From Exiguobacterium chiriqhucha RW-2 (GTDB lineage Bacteria > Bacillota > Bacilli > Exiguobacteriales > Exiguobacteriaceae), in contig NZ_ATCL01000014.1 of NCBI RefSeq assembly GCF_000416965.1, positions 62,001 through 126,000 on the forward strand: 64,000 bases of DNA, given 5' to 3'. Position 1 is the first letter of the stretch. Each line of letters starts with the position of its first letter. Both the position numbers and the translations under genes were made by a program. Positions 25,865 through 33,319 of this stretch are shown piece after piece. Under the pieces are notes generated by a model. The model was given only the letters and a program-made list of their open reading frames with translations, had not been told where the DNA came from and did no database searches.

Positions 25865-26137
25865 TTAAGCGCTCGTAACTAGACGTAGCGCTGCGGTCTC
25901 CACACGTTCGAACAAATGGGTTCTCAGCCGATGGGTCGTCAAATCGAGCGGCAGACGATGCTTCCAAAGCTCGGTGAATACCTCGGATAGGACAGCCTCG
26001 GCCAAGTCGGCTCGCGTCGTCAAGCGGAGGGCGAGCGAGTATAAGATGCGCTCATAGCGGTCGTACAACAGTTCGAGCGCGGACGTGTCGCGGTTTAACA
26101 TGCGTGCGTATAAATCGTGATCGGATATGAATGACAT
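25865..26137 (-). CDS. Sigma-70 region 2-only protein
   Basis: A 90-residue protein whose LYDRYERILYSLALRLTTRA segment (about residues 23-42) and SEVFTELWKH closely match region 2 of the ECF sigma factor 1.5 kb away, but the frame stops without region 4. GAAGGAG precedes the ATG and the frame is intact, so it does not look like random decay. Stand-alone region-2 proteins are known: B. subtilis RsoA is a region-2-like partner of SigO. It may be a co-sigma, a competitor for core polymerase or an anti-sigma decoy, or simply a truncated paralogue. Confidence 0.75.
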   Translation of the reverse strand: MSFISDHDLYARMLNRDTSALELLYDRYERILYSLALRLTTRADLAEAVLSEVFTELWKHRLPLDLTTHRLRTHLFERVETAALRLVTSA

Positions 26138-26254
26138 GGTGGACTCCTTCAGAATGAGAACTCTCTCGTGGTTGGGTTGCGGGCAAATGACGTAACCTTC
26201 TTATTTCACTTATGGGGTGAACGTAAACGGTTACTTTCCGATTCGAGCACATTC

Positions 26255-26299
26255 AAAAACAGCCAACGTTCCGCTGATGAGCGGAATGTTGGCTGTTTT
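26255..26299 (-). terminator. Strong hairpin terminator
   Basis: AAAACAGCCAACGTTCCGCT pairs with AGCGGAATGTTGGCTGTTTT with one mismatch around GATG; the A-run at the left gives the minus-strand T-run. Confidence 0.88.
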
Positions 26300-26303
26300 G
26301 TAG

Positions 26304-26519
26304 TTAAAACGACGTATAACAGTGCGGGCACGTCTGTGTGTTCCCACCGGACCGTTTGAACGTTTTCTTACAGTTCGGACACGTGACGGTCTCGGTGTCT
26401 TGACCGAACAGGCTGCCGCGGTTGAATAAAACATTTCTTAAATTTGGCAAGGCTTTGGCCGCATAAATCATGGAAATGAATAAGACGATGGCCAAAACGG
26501 CCAACAGCAAATAGGTCAT
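26304..26519 (-). CDS. Small membrane protein with zinc-ribbon tail
   Basis: The 71-residue protein has one N-terminal membrane helix (YLLLAVLAIVLFISMIYA, about residues 3-20) and a C-terminal CPNCKKTFK...CPHC zinc ribbon (about 46-68). The four cysteines are complete. A GAAAGGGG site lies upstream. Proteins of this kind may sense or tether factors at the membrane; the function is unknown. A long terminator follows at once. Confidence 0.75.
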   Translation of the reverse strand: MTYLLLAVLAIVLFISMIYAAKALPNLRNVLFNRGSLFGQDTETVTCPNCKKTFKRSGGNTQTCPHCYTSF

Positions 26520-26594
26520 ATTGGGTAAACCCCTTTCGCGAAACTTTCGTTTCTTCTAGCATACGTGAAATTGTGCGAACGCACACCTCCAGAC

Positions 26595-26623
26595 TGGAAT
26601 TACGAACAAATGTTCTGTATACT
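26595..26623 (+). promoter_or_regulatory. Promoter with LexA (SOS) box
   Basis: CGAACAAATGTTCT (26603-26616) fits the Gram-positive LexA box CGAAC-N4-GTTCG at nine of ten positions. It lies between a weak -35 (TGGAAT, 26595-26600) and a good -10 (TATACT, 26618-26623) with a 17-bp spacer, so bound LexA would block polymerase. Confidence 0.75.
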
Positions 26624-26648
26624 AAGAGTAACAAAGGAGGGAGATTAG

Positions 26649-26882
26649 ATGAGGCAAGAAGTCATGCGTTGGATGCGGAACGGACGGGTCGTGGAAATGA
26701 TGTATATCGATCGGAACGGGGTCATTTCGAAGCGACGTGTCAAGCTGATGAAGCTGCAAGGCGATCGACTCGTCGCCTGGGACGTGAACAAACAAGCGCG
26801 TCGAACATTTTGTATGGAACGTGTCCTCGCCTGTCTCCCGACGATTGAACGTGCCTCAGGACGAGAGGAGGGAATCGGATGA
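26649..26882 (+). CDS. Small WYL-like protein
   Basis: A 77-residue protein whose VVEMMYIDRNGVISKRRVKL and RRTFCMERVLACLP segments resemble the compact WYL-like beta proteins of bacilli. WYL domains bind nucleic acid or ligands and often serve DNA-damage or defence regulators. AAGGAGGG precedes the ATG. The stop overlaps the next gene by four bases, so the two are co-translated. A LexA box in the promoter suggests induction by DNA damage. Confidence 0.7.
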   Translation: MRQEVMRWMRNGRVVEMMYIDRNGVISKRRVKLMKLQGDRLVAWDVNKQARRTFCMERVLACLPTIERASGREEGIG

Positions 26883-27079
26883 CACCACTTCCGAAATGTT
26901 CGGCACCGGCCGAACGGGCGCTTCGAGCTGCCTATATCGATACGCTCGAACAGTTGGCCACGTACACGAAACGAGAAATTGCGGCCTTGCATGGGGTCGG
27001 GCCAAGTGTGCTGCGAATCTTGGAAACCGCGCTTCACGAGCAAGGACTTCGGTTCACCGACAGCGAAATACATTCCTAG
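26879..27079 (+). CDS. Small helix-hairpin-helix protein
   Basis: A 66-residue protein similar in layout to an RNA-polymerase alpha-CTD/HhH module: LPKCSAPAERALRAAYIDTL, then EIAALHGVGPSVLRILETAL (about residues 32-52), where HGVGP is the hairpin motif that contacts the DNA or RNA backbone. It should bind nucleic acid without sequence preference. It is coupled to the WYL-like gene and shares its SOS-type promoter. A terminator starts at its stop codon. Confidence 0.75.
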   Translation: MTPLPKCSAPAERALRAAYIDTLEQLATYTKREIAALHGVGPSVLRILETALHEQGLRFTDSEIHS

Positions 27080-27104
27080 TCCCGTCCTGGACTAGGAATT
27101 TTTT
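27072..27104 (+). terminator. Intrinsic terminator
   Basis: ATTCCTAGTCC and GGACTAGGAAT pair around CGTCCT, followed by six T. The stop codon of the HhH gene is part of the stem. Confidence 0.88.
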
Positions 27105-27234
27105 GGTTGGGCGATTGTATCGCACGTAAAAAGGGAAGTAATATATTTGTCATCTCCATTACAGCCTAATATCTAGTACCATGACGATAAGGTTTGCGAA
27201 CCTAGCGACACCCATGAGAAAGGAAGTACACAGC

Positions 27235-28695
27235 ATGAGGACGAAACGTTTATCCGCCATTCTAGGAAATGAGATGGATGACATCGAACGCGATCCATGG
27301 GTGACCGGAATTGAGACAGATTCCAGAAAGGTCAGTCCAGGGAATTTATTTATCTGTATCCGCGGCTATACGGTGGACGGACATGAATTCGCTGAGGACG
27401 CCGTCTCCAAAGGAGCGGTTGCTGTCATCTCGGAATACCCGCTTGACCTTGAGGTGCCGAACCTTGTCGTCGCGGATACGAAGCGGACAGCCGGCGTGGT
27501 GGCCAGTACTTTTTATGACCACCCCTCACATCGGATGCGCATTTACGGTGTCACCGGTACGAACGGGAAGACGACGACCGCGACATTGACATATGATTTA
27601 TTTCGTCTGTCCGGCCGACCGGTCGGAATTGTCAGCACGATTGGAGCACGTTATAAAGATCAAACATTGAACACACCAAATACGACGCCTGAAGCTGTCG
27701 TCCTACATCGTTTGCTGGCCGAAATGGCCGATGCCGGCGTGACCGATTGTGTCGTCGAGGTCTCCTCGCATGCGATGATGGAAGGACGTGTCGAAGGTGT
27801 CCGGTTTCACGCGGCGGCGTTCACGAATTTGACGCACGACCACTTGGATTACCATCGCTCGATGGATGAGTACGCCCGAGCCAAAGCCCGATTGTTCGAA
27901 CAAGTCGAGACGACGGACGGGGATGCCATCATTTTAAACGCTGAAGATTCGGCCAGTGACACGATGGCCGCGTTTGCCCCGACTCGTCGGCGTATCATGT
28001 ACAGCATCCATGCGGACGTACCGGCTGATATTCAAGTCATCTGGAATGACCAGACGGTCGTCATTAAAATGAACGCGCTGACAATTGAGGCTCCGGTCCG
28101 CTTCATGGGCGCATTCAATGCCGCTAACTTGGCCGCGGCCATCGGTCTCGTCTCCACATCGGAACTGATGCTGCGATCGATCATCGCCAACGTGCCGGGA
28201 CTCACGCTTCCGAAAGGTCGGCTCGAACGACTTGATACGGAAGACGCCGAGATTTATCTTGATTATGCCCATACGCCGGACGGCCTCGAGAAGTGTCTGT
28301 CGACGCTTCAGCAAGGGGAACGTGAACTCGTTGTTGTGTTGAGTGCGGCGGGCGACCGTGACCCGACCAAACGGGCGGAGATGGGTCGCATCGCGAGTCA
28401 CTATTCGAACGACTTGATTGTGACGGTGCATGACGTGCGCACGGAAGAACCGAAGCGCATCATCGATGGACTGCTCGCCGGAATCGACGCGAACACGCAT
28501 TATGTGACGTTCGAGGAACGACGGGACGCCCTGCGCCACGCGGCGCAACAAGCGCTCGACGGCAAACGCATCGTCGTCGTCGGAAAAGGGCATGACCACG
28601 TCGAACGCGTCGGCCGAGAGTCGATTCCGTTCAACGAATCAGACATCCTGCTCGATGAATTAAAAAAATTGAAGGGCCAAGAACCGGCCGTTTAA
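27235..28695 (+). CDS. murE: MurE-family Mur ligase (UDP-MurNAc-tripeptide synthetase-like)
   Basis: MurE adds the third amino acid (meso-DAP or L-Lys) to UDP-MurNAc-Ala-Glu. The 486-residue protein has the Mur ligase ATP loop GTNGKTTT (about residues 108-115), NTTPEAVVLHRLL, the NLTHDHLDYH metal-site segment (about 196-205) and DYAHTPDGLEKCL. The specificity motif, usually DNPR for meso-DAP enzymes, reads HDVRTEEP (about 399-406), so the third-residue choice is uncertain. The ATG at 27235 follows GAAAGGAAG; the frame from 27181 has no site. Confidence 0.85.
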   Translation: MRTKRLSAILGNEMDDIERDPWVTGIETDSRKVSPGNLFICIRGYTVDGHEFAEDAVSKGAVAVISEYPLDLEVPNLVVADTKRTAGVVASTFYDHPSHRMRIYGVTGTNGKTTTATLTYDLFRLSGRPVGIVSTIGARYKDQTLNTPNTTPEAVVLHRLLAEMADAGVTDCVVEVSSHAMMEGRVEGVRFHAAAFTNLTHDHLDYHRSMDEYARAKARLFEQVETTDGDAIILNAEDSASDTMAAFAPTRRRIMYSIHADVPADIQVIWNDQTVVIKMNALTIEAPVRFMGAFNAANLAAAIGLVSTSELMLRSIIANVPGLTLPKGRLERLDTEDAEIYLDYAHTPDGLEKCLSTLQQGERELVVVLSAAGDRDPTKRAEMGRIASHYSNDLIVTVHDVRTEEPKRIIDGLLAGIDANTHYVTFEERRDALRHAAQQALDGKRIVVVGKGHDHVERVGRESIPFNESDILLDELKKLKGQEPAV

Positions 28696-28697
28696 CG

Positions 28698-28724
28698 AAA
28701 CGATGACAGCTGTCATCGTTTTTT
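28698..28724 (+). terminator. Intrinsic terminator (24-bp palindrome)
   Basis: AAACGATGACAGC and its mirror TGTCATCGTTT form a near-perfect palindrome followed by T's directly after the murE-like gene. Confidence 0.85.
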
Positions 28725-28791
28725 AATGTGTGATTTTTGCAGAAAAAGGTAATAACTATTGATGTAACGCTATCGAAGGAGGAGAACAGAC

Positions 28792-29136
28792 ATGTCAGTT
28801 TTGTACAAAGAGTTTACAAATGATGAAGAAGTCGTGACCGCCATTCAATCGATGAAAGCGAAAGGGATTGAGGACAAGCACATTTATGTCATCACCCACG
28901 ACGATGACCGGACCGACCGTGTGGCCGATAACGCCGACGCGAATACGGTGACGGCATCGGACGTCGGCCTGGGGACGGCCGCGAAAAACTTGTTCCGTAA
29001 AAAAGGGGACGAGCTCCGAGCCCAGTTCGAACAGCTCGGTTTCTCATCGACCGAAGCGGATCAACTTGAGAAGAAATTAGATCAAGGCAAGGTGATTGTC
29101 GTCGTCAAAGACGCACCAGCCGGATTCACATTATAA
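28792..29136 (+). CDS. YflT/general stress protein 17M-like protein
   Basis: A 114-residue acidic protein with the opening SVLYKEFTNDEEVVTAIQSM and the middle segment IYVITHDDDRTDRVADNADA, which are typical of the YflT family of heat and general-stress proteins in bacilli. It contains a predicted alpha/beta domain and no membrane segment. AAGGAGGAG precedes the start. In B. subtilis this family is SigB-controlled; I could not find a clear SigB promoter here. Biochemical role unknown. Confidence 0.82.
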   Translation: MSVLYKEFTNDEEVVTAIQSMKAKGIEDKHIYVITHDDDRTDRVADNADANTVTASDVGLGTAAKNLFRKKGDELRAQFEQLGFSSTEADQLEKKLDQGKVIVVVKDAPAGFTL

Positions 29137-29160
29137 TTCCACCACCATGGAGAATACAGA

Positions 29161-29193
29161 GACAGGGCTGAATCGAAGGATTCAGCCCTGTTT
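29161..29193. terminator. Terminator between convergent genes
   Basis: GACAGGGCTGAATC and GATTCAGCCCTGTTT pair around GAAG, followed by TTTG on the plus strand. Confidence 0.85.
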
Positions 29194-29196
29194 GTA

Positions 29197-30192
29197 TTAG
29201 TCGTGGATGCGGACGACGGTCCGGCCGCTCAGTTCACTGCGCATCATCGCCTCGGCGTGACGCGGAACATCATGCAACGGAATCTCATGGACCATATGGT
29301 TCAGCACGCGTGTGTCGATAAGTTCATGGAGCCGTTCCCACGCTTTCACGCGACGGGCGATCGGTTGCATGACCGAATCAATGCCGATGAGCCGTACGCC
29401 TCGTAAGATGAACGGATAGACGGTCGTGTGGAGCTCATGGCCACCGGCAAGCCCACACGCGACGACCGTCCCTTCATAGCGCGTTCGGCTGAGGATATTA
29501 CCGAGCGTCTCGCCTCCGACCGAGTCGATGGCAGCATCGAACCGCTGTTCATCCAGCGGTCGGGCCGGTCCTTCGAGCTCGCTTCGGGCCATCACGTTCT
29601 CGACACCGAGGTCGCGCAAATACGCCGGGTCTTGTTTGCCGGTCGAGGCAATCACGTGATAGCCGAGCTTGTGGAGCAAGGCGATGGCAAAACTACCGAC
29701 TCCCCCGGAAGCACCGGTCACAAGTACTTCTTGACCAGGATGCACACCCTCGTGTTCGAGCGCCTCAACAGCGAACATGGCGGTAAGTCCTGGCGTTCCG
29801 ATTGTCATTGCATCTCGCAGCGCCATGCCTTTCGGTAGTTTGATGAGCCAGTTCCCAGGGACTTGAGCGTAACGGCTGAAGCCACCGAAATGTCGTTCGC
29901 CGATGCCGAAACCGGTCGCAATGATATCGTCGCCGGCTTTGAAATCGAGATGGTCGGATTCAACGACTTTCCCGACGAACTCGCACCCGGGGATGAACGG
30001 ATAATGACTGACGATTTTGCCGGATCCGGTCAGCCCGAGAGCGTCTTTGTAGTTGAGCGCTGAATAATGGACTTCGACGAGGACGTTGCCGTCTTCTTCT
30101 CTCGGAAGGGCGTCGAATTTGACGTCGGTCACCGTGGAATGGAGACGGTCGTCTTTTTTGTCGAGGACGAGTGCTTGAAATGATTCGTTCAT
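29197..30192 (-). CDS. AcuI/YhdH-type zinc-free medium-chain oxidoreductase
   Basis: An MDR-superfamily NADPH-dependent reductase, related to acrylyl-CoA reductase AcuI and E. coli YhdH. The 331-residue protein has the substrate-side segments VEVHYSALNYKDALGLTGSG and PGCEFVGKVVES, and the nucleotide motif VLVTGASGGVGSFAIALLHK (about residues 148-167). It lacks the zinc-binding cysteines of alcohol dehydrogenases. I preferred ATG 30192; a TTG six bases upstream is possible. Substrate probably an enone or acryloyl-CoA. Confidence 0.88.
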   Translation of the reverse strand: MNESFQALVLDKKDDRLHSTVTDVKFDALPREEDGNVLVEVHYSALNYKDALGLTGSGKIVSHYPFIPGCEFVGKVVESDHLDFKAGDDIIATGFGIGERHFGGFSRYAQVPGNWLIKLPKGMALRDAMTIGTPGLTAMFAVEALEHEGVHPGQEVLVTGASGGVGSFAIALLHKLGYHVIASTGKQDPAYLRDLGVENVMARSELEGPARPLDEQRFDAAIDSVGGETLGNILSRTRYEGTVVACGLAGGHELHTTVYPFILRGVRLIGIDSVMQPIARRVKAWERLHELIDTRVLNHMVHEIPLHDVPRHAEAMMRSELSGRTVVRIHD

Positions 30193-30338
30193 GGTCAATT
30201 GGCCCCTTTCGCTGATACGTATTCTATTCCTTTGTTATCATTCCCCACCTGCCAAAATATATACACGAATGTTTCGTTCTAACAGGGAGTGGAATGGTAC
30301 AATGAAAGAGATTCAACTAGAGTGAGGAGGAATGAAGC

Positions 30339-30770
30339 ATGCGGCACGACGACTATGAGTTTGATGAAGAAGTAGAAGAAGGCGAATTGTTTAACGTATA
30401 CGACATTCTGCCACCGGATGGAACCATTCTTGAGATGGCTACGGCCGAAGAAATGGTACGTGCGGCGGAGCTCGAGGCGACGCATAATGCGCTTGAGCGA
30501 ATCCAAGACTCAAACTTCCAGTTGTCAGGAATCACTTTTAAAGAGTTGCTGGCAGAGTTCGAGCGATACGAGCAAGAATCGATGGAATTCTGGACAGGCG
30601 TTTATAGCCGATTGCGCATTCCATGGGCATGGACGATTCGAATCGATGTGGCCAACGGTCCGATTCACGTCGTCAATGACCGCGACATCTTCATCGACGA
30701 AGCGGACTTCGAAGAATATGATTTCGAAGAATACGTGGATGATGATTACGAAGACGAAGACAATCAATGA
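30339..30770 (+). CDS. Acidic protein of unknown function
   Basis: The 143-residue protein is very acidic at both ends: the N-terminus has YEFDEEVEEGELF and the C-terminus EYVDDDYEDEDNQ. A central helical region (about residues 35-75) is followed by WTGVYSRLRIPWAWTIRIDV, which looks like a folded beta segment. I see no catalytic motif. GAGGAGG precedes the start and a TACAAT -10-like box lies about 40 bases upstream. No family is recognised. Confidence 0.8.
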   Translation: MRHDDYEFDEEVEEGELFNVYDILPPDGTILEMATAEEMVRAAELEATHNALERIQDSNFQLSGITFKELLAEFERYEQESMEFWTGVYSRLRIPWAWTIRIDVANGPIHVVNDRDIFIDEADFEEYDFEEYVDDDYEDEDNQ

Positions 30771-30774
30771 ATCC

Positions 30775-30813
30775 AAAAACGTCTTTCCCTCATTCAGGGA
30801 AAGACGTTTTTTT
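30775..30813. terminator. Bidirectional 16-bp terminator
   Basis: AAAAACGTCTTTCCCT pairs with AGGGAAAGACGTTTTT around CATTC. It serves the acidic-protein gene and also lies in the 3' end of the convergent small membrane gene. Confidence 0.92.
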
Positions 30814-30996
30814 GTTGTCGAGGAATGAGGCACGGATGCGTGTCAGTTCCGTCGCGCCGAACCAGAGCCCGACCCCACACAAGACGGCGACACCGCTCAC
30901 TAACGCGCCGACGATGGCGGTATCTCCAATCATCGTGAACGACAGCGTCAGACTGAACAAGCCGAAAAATAATAATCCTCCTGCAATCGTCTTCAT
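30790..30996 (-). CDS. Small two-helix membrane protein
   Basis: A 68-residue protein with two hydrophobic helices (KTIAGGLLFFGLFSLTLSF, about residues 2-20, and IVGALVSGVAVLCGVGLWFG, about 28-47) and a short polar C-terminus. GAAAGGA lies ten bases before the ATG. Its last codons form one arm of the terminator and the stop codon falls in the loop. Function unknown. Confidence 0.7.
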   Translation of the reverse strand: MKTIAGGLLFFGLFSLTLSFTMIGDTAIVGALVSGVAVLCGVGLWFGATELTRIRASFLDNKKTSFPE

Positions 30997-31084
30997 GATT
31001 AAGTCATCCTTTCTTGTTTCGTCTGTCTTTAGTGTAGGCGGTCCAGTAAGAAAAGGGTGACTGAATTTTATACCAGGTCAAAAA

Positions 31085-31789
31085 TCAAGCGAGGTCATAT
31101 ACAGAATACGTCTTGCCATTCTCGAACGGCTCGTCTAGTAAGTGTTCCGCCAAGATGCGGGCGACCGTCTCCGGGGTGCGCAATCGGCCTTCTGTCACGT
31201 AAGAACGGAACTGTTCCACGTCACGGAACGCGTCTTCTGACGAGGCGCGGATGCTTGCCTGCATCGCGGTGTCCATCACGCCTGGGTTGAACAAGGCGAC
31301 CTTGTCGTTCGTACCGGTCAATTCAAGGGCGACCGTCTCGGTGAAATGGTCGAGCCCGGCTTTCGTCGCACAGTATGCACTCCAGCCCGAGATGGGGCGC
31401 TTGGCGGCCCCAGAGGTCACGTGGATGAGCGAGACGGGCAGATCGTACGCGAGCACCGCGTTCGTCAAGAGCATCGGGGCGAGCAGGTTGGCTTGGACGT
31501 GGGCGATGAGCTGCGCGGCATCCAATTGGCCGGCCCGATGAATCGGTTCAATCAAGGCTGCGTTTTGGACGACGAGCAAGGATGTCGCCGTCTCGATGAG
31601 TGGCTTCACGTGTTCGAGCGCGGCCAGTGTACTTGTCGGATCAGATAAATCGACCTCGACGTGACGGAACGAGGCATCGGTCGCCTGCGTCCGTGAAAAA
31701 TTGACGACCTCGTAATCCCGCTTCAATAATTCCTCGGCGATGGCACGGCCGAGACCGCGCGACGCACCGGTCACGATGGCTAGTTTCAT
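31085..31789 (-). CDS. Short-chain dehydrogenase (YueD-like)
   Basis: A 234-residue SDR enzyme. The cofactor motif TGASRGLGRAIA (about residues 7-18), the NAAL motif (VVQNAALIEPI), and the catalytic set Ser in VTSGAA (about 143), Tyr and Lys in YCATKAG (about 156-160) are complete. The closest recalled relatives are sepiapterin/benzil reductase-like YueD proteins; the natural substrate is unknown. It lies in a minus-strand run with the acetyltransferase and serine hydrolase genes. Confidence 0.88.
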   Translation of the reverse strand: MKLAIVTGASRGLGRAIAEELLKRDYEVVNFSRTQATDASFRHVEVDLSDPTSTLAALEHVKPLIETATSLLVVQNAALIEPIHRAGQLDAAQLIAHVQANLLAPMLLTNAVLAYDLPVSLIHVTSGAAKRPISGWSAYCATKAGLDHFTETVALELTGTNDKVALFNPGVMDTAMQASIRASSEDAFRDVEQFRSYVTEGRLRTPETVARILAEHLLDEPFENGKTYSVYDLA

Positions 31790-31800
31790 GACAGCTCCTC

Positions 31801-32187
31801 CTATTCGTGAATCGTTTTCCGGTACCCGTAAAACGGACGGAAGTTCAGTTTTTCGTAATACGTGTGGGATGAAGCACTCGCGAGCATCTCGAGACGCGTC
31901 TCAGGGTAGAGCGCATGGACGTGTGACAACAACTGCTCGCCAATCCCGAGACGACGGTACGAGGCCGCGATGAGCAGTTCGCACACGTACAGGCTCACGG
32001 TCGTGTCGGTCAACCCACGCAAGTAGGCAATCACCAGTCCTTCTGACTCGACGACATAGGCAACGTTCGATTGCCGCCACGCCTGTTTCGTCAACTCGTG
32101 CTGTCGGACGAGTTGACTCCAACCTTCCGCTTCATTCAATGCTTGAATCTGTTCAAAATCGGCTTCTTCATAAGAACGAATGACCAT
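31801..32187 (-). CDS. GNAT-family acetyltransferase
   Basis: A 128-residue acetyltransferase. The acetyl-CoA segment is AASYRRLGIGEQLLSHVHAL (about residues 76-95); the C-terminal SSHTYYEKLNFRPF is the usual GNAT end. The ATG overlaps the stop codon of the upstream serine hydrolase gene (TGATG), so the two are coupled. The acceptor is unknown. Confidence 0.82.
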   Translation of the reverse strand: MVIRSYEEADFEQIQALNEAEGWSQLVRQHELTKQAWRQSNVAYVVESEGLVIAYLRGLTDTTVSLYVCELLIAASYRRLGIGEQLLSHVHALYPETRLEMLASASSHTYYEKLNFRPFYGYRKTIHE

Positions 32188-33212
32188 CAACCTTCACCTA
32201 CTTTCATTTCAATGGCTTTCATGAGGTCGAACGCACCATCTGACTCATTCGAACAGACGACCGAGACGATCTCTGTGGCCGGGTAGTATGCAGAATGAAA
32301 ACTGACGCCGGGGTCATAGCCCATGACATGATATTTGAACACGTGTCGCTTCGCACCCAATTGAATCCACAGACCGTAGCCATAATGTGCGCCTTTATCG
32401 TTTACCTTCACATGAGGAGTCAGCAGTCGTGATGTCATCTCCTCGCCAAGTAGGCGATGAGCGAGCAAGGCGCTCCAAAGTTTGGCCATATCTTGTGCCG
32501 TCACGAACGCGCCGCCGTCCGCTCCGCCTTTGACGGGAATCGAATAGTGGTTCGTCCGCCACGAGCCGTCCGCGTTGTCGATATACCCGAGCGCCGTATT
32601 CGCCGGCAAGGCATCGAGCGAGAAGTACCCCGAATCGGTCATGTCGGCCGGCTTGAACACGAATCGTTCGATATAGTCCGAGAACATCAACCCGCTCGCT
32701 TGTTCGACGATGAGGCCGAGCAAGATATAACCGGCATTATTATATTGAAACACGCCTCGTTCTTGTCGCATCGGCTCGTGTTGGAACATCGGGAGAAAGT
32801 CACGTAGCTGCCGGATGTGATACATCGGTCGTTGCCGCCACAATTCCTCGAAATCGTCCATGACAGACTCGTCGAAATAATCGGGGATGCCGGACGTGTG
32901 AGTGAGCAACTGTTCGACTGTCACGTCCGGGTCAAATCGGGGGAAGTCGATGGCCAAACACTCGCGGAGTGTCGACGTGAATGCCAACTTGCCTTGTTCG
33001 ATGAGCTGGCAGACGGCGATGGCCGTGAACAACTTACAGCCCGAAGCGATACCGAATCGGGTCGATGTTCGATTTTCAATTCGTTCCGCCCGATTCGCAT
33101 AACCTTGTTGATTGTCGAACAGGATGTCATCTTGTCGCATGACGAGCGCCGATCCAGAAAAATCAGGTTTAATGGGAAGGTCAGTAAAGTCGTCGTGCAA
33201 AAGCTTGTTCAT
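32187..33212 (-). CDS. Beta-lactamase-family serine hydrolase
   Basis: A 341-residue protein of the class C beta-lactamase/penicillin-binding fold. The SxxK motif is SGCK in FGIASGCKLFTAIA (about residues 57-60), and the YxN motif is in FQYNNAGYILLG (about 155-166); THTSGIPDYF is also typical. No signal peptide is seen, so a cytosolic esterase or D-aminopeptidase-like role is more likely than antibiotic resistance. It is coupled to the downstream acetyltransferase. Confidence 0.83.
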   Translation of the reverse strand: MNKLLHDDFTDLPIKPDFSGSALVMRQDDILFDNQQGYANRAERIENRTSTRFGIASGCKLFTAIAVCQLIEQGKLAFTSTLRECLAIDFPRFDPDVTVEQLLTHTSGIPDYFDESVMDDFEELWRQRPMYHIRQLRDFLPMFQHEPMRQERGVFQYNNAGYILLGLIVEQASGLMFSDYIERFVFKPADMTDSGYFSLDALPANTALGYIDNADGSWRTNHYSIPVKGGADGGAFVTAQDMAKLWSALLAHRLLGEEMTSRLLTPHVKVNDKGAHYGYGLWIQLGAKRHVFKYHVMGYDPGVSFHSAYYPATEIVSVVCSNESDGAFDLMKAIEMKVGEG

Positions 33213-33278
33213 CGGGCACCTCCGAAAGATTATCTAGTGTTTTTAGCATAGCATACGGCCAATCAATCCCTAACCACA

Positions 33279-33314
33279 CAAAAAAATGTCTCCTCCGTCA
33301 AAGGCGGAGGAGAC
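33279..33314 (-). terminator. Terminator of the symporter gene
   Basis: GTCTCCTCCG and CGGAGGAGAC pair around a seven-base loop; the A-run to the left gives the minus-strand T-run. Confidence 0.88.
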
Positions 33315-33319
33315 GCTGA

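Noticed and set aside
26225-26238. cre-like sequence upstream of the region-2 sigma gene
   Set aside because: Two mismatches at conserved positions and no metabolic context.
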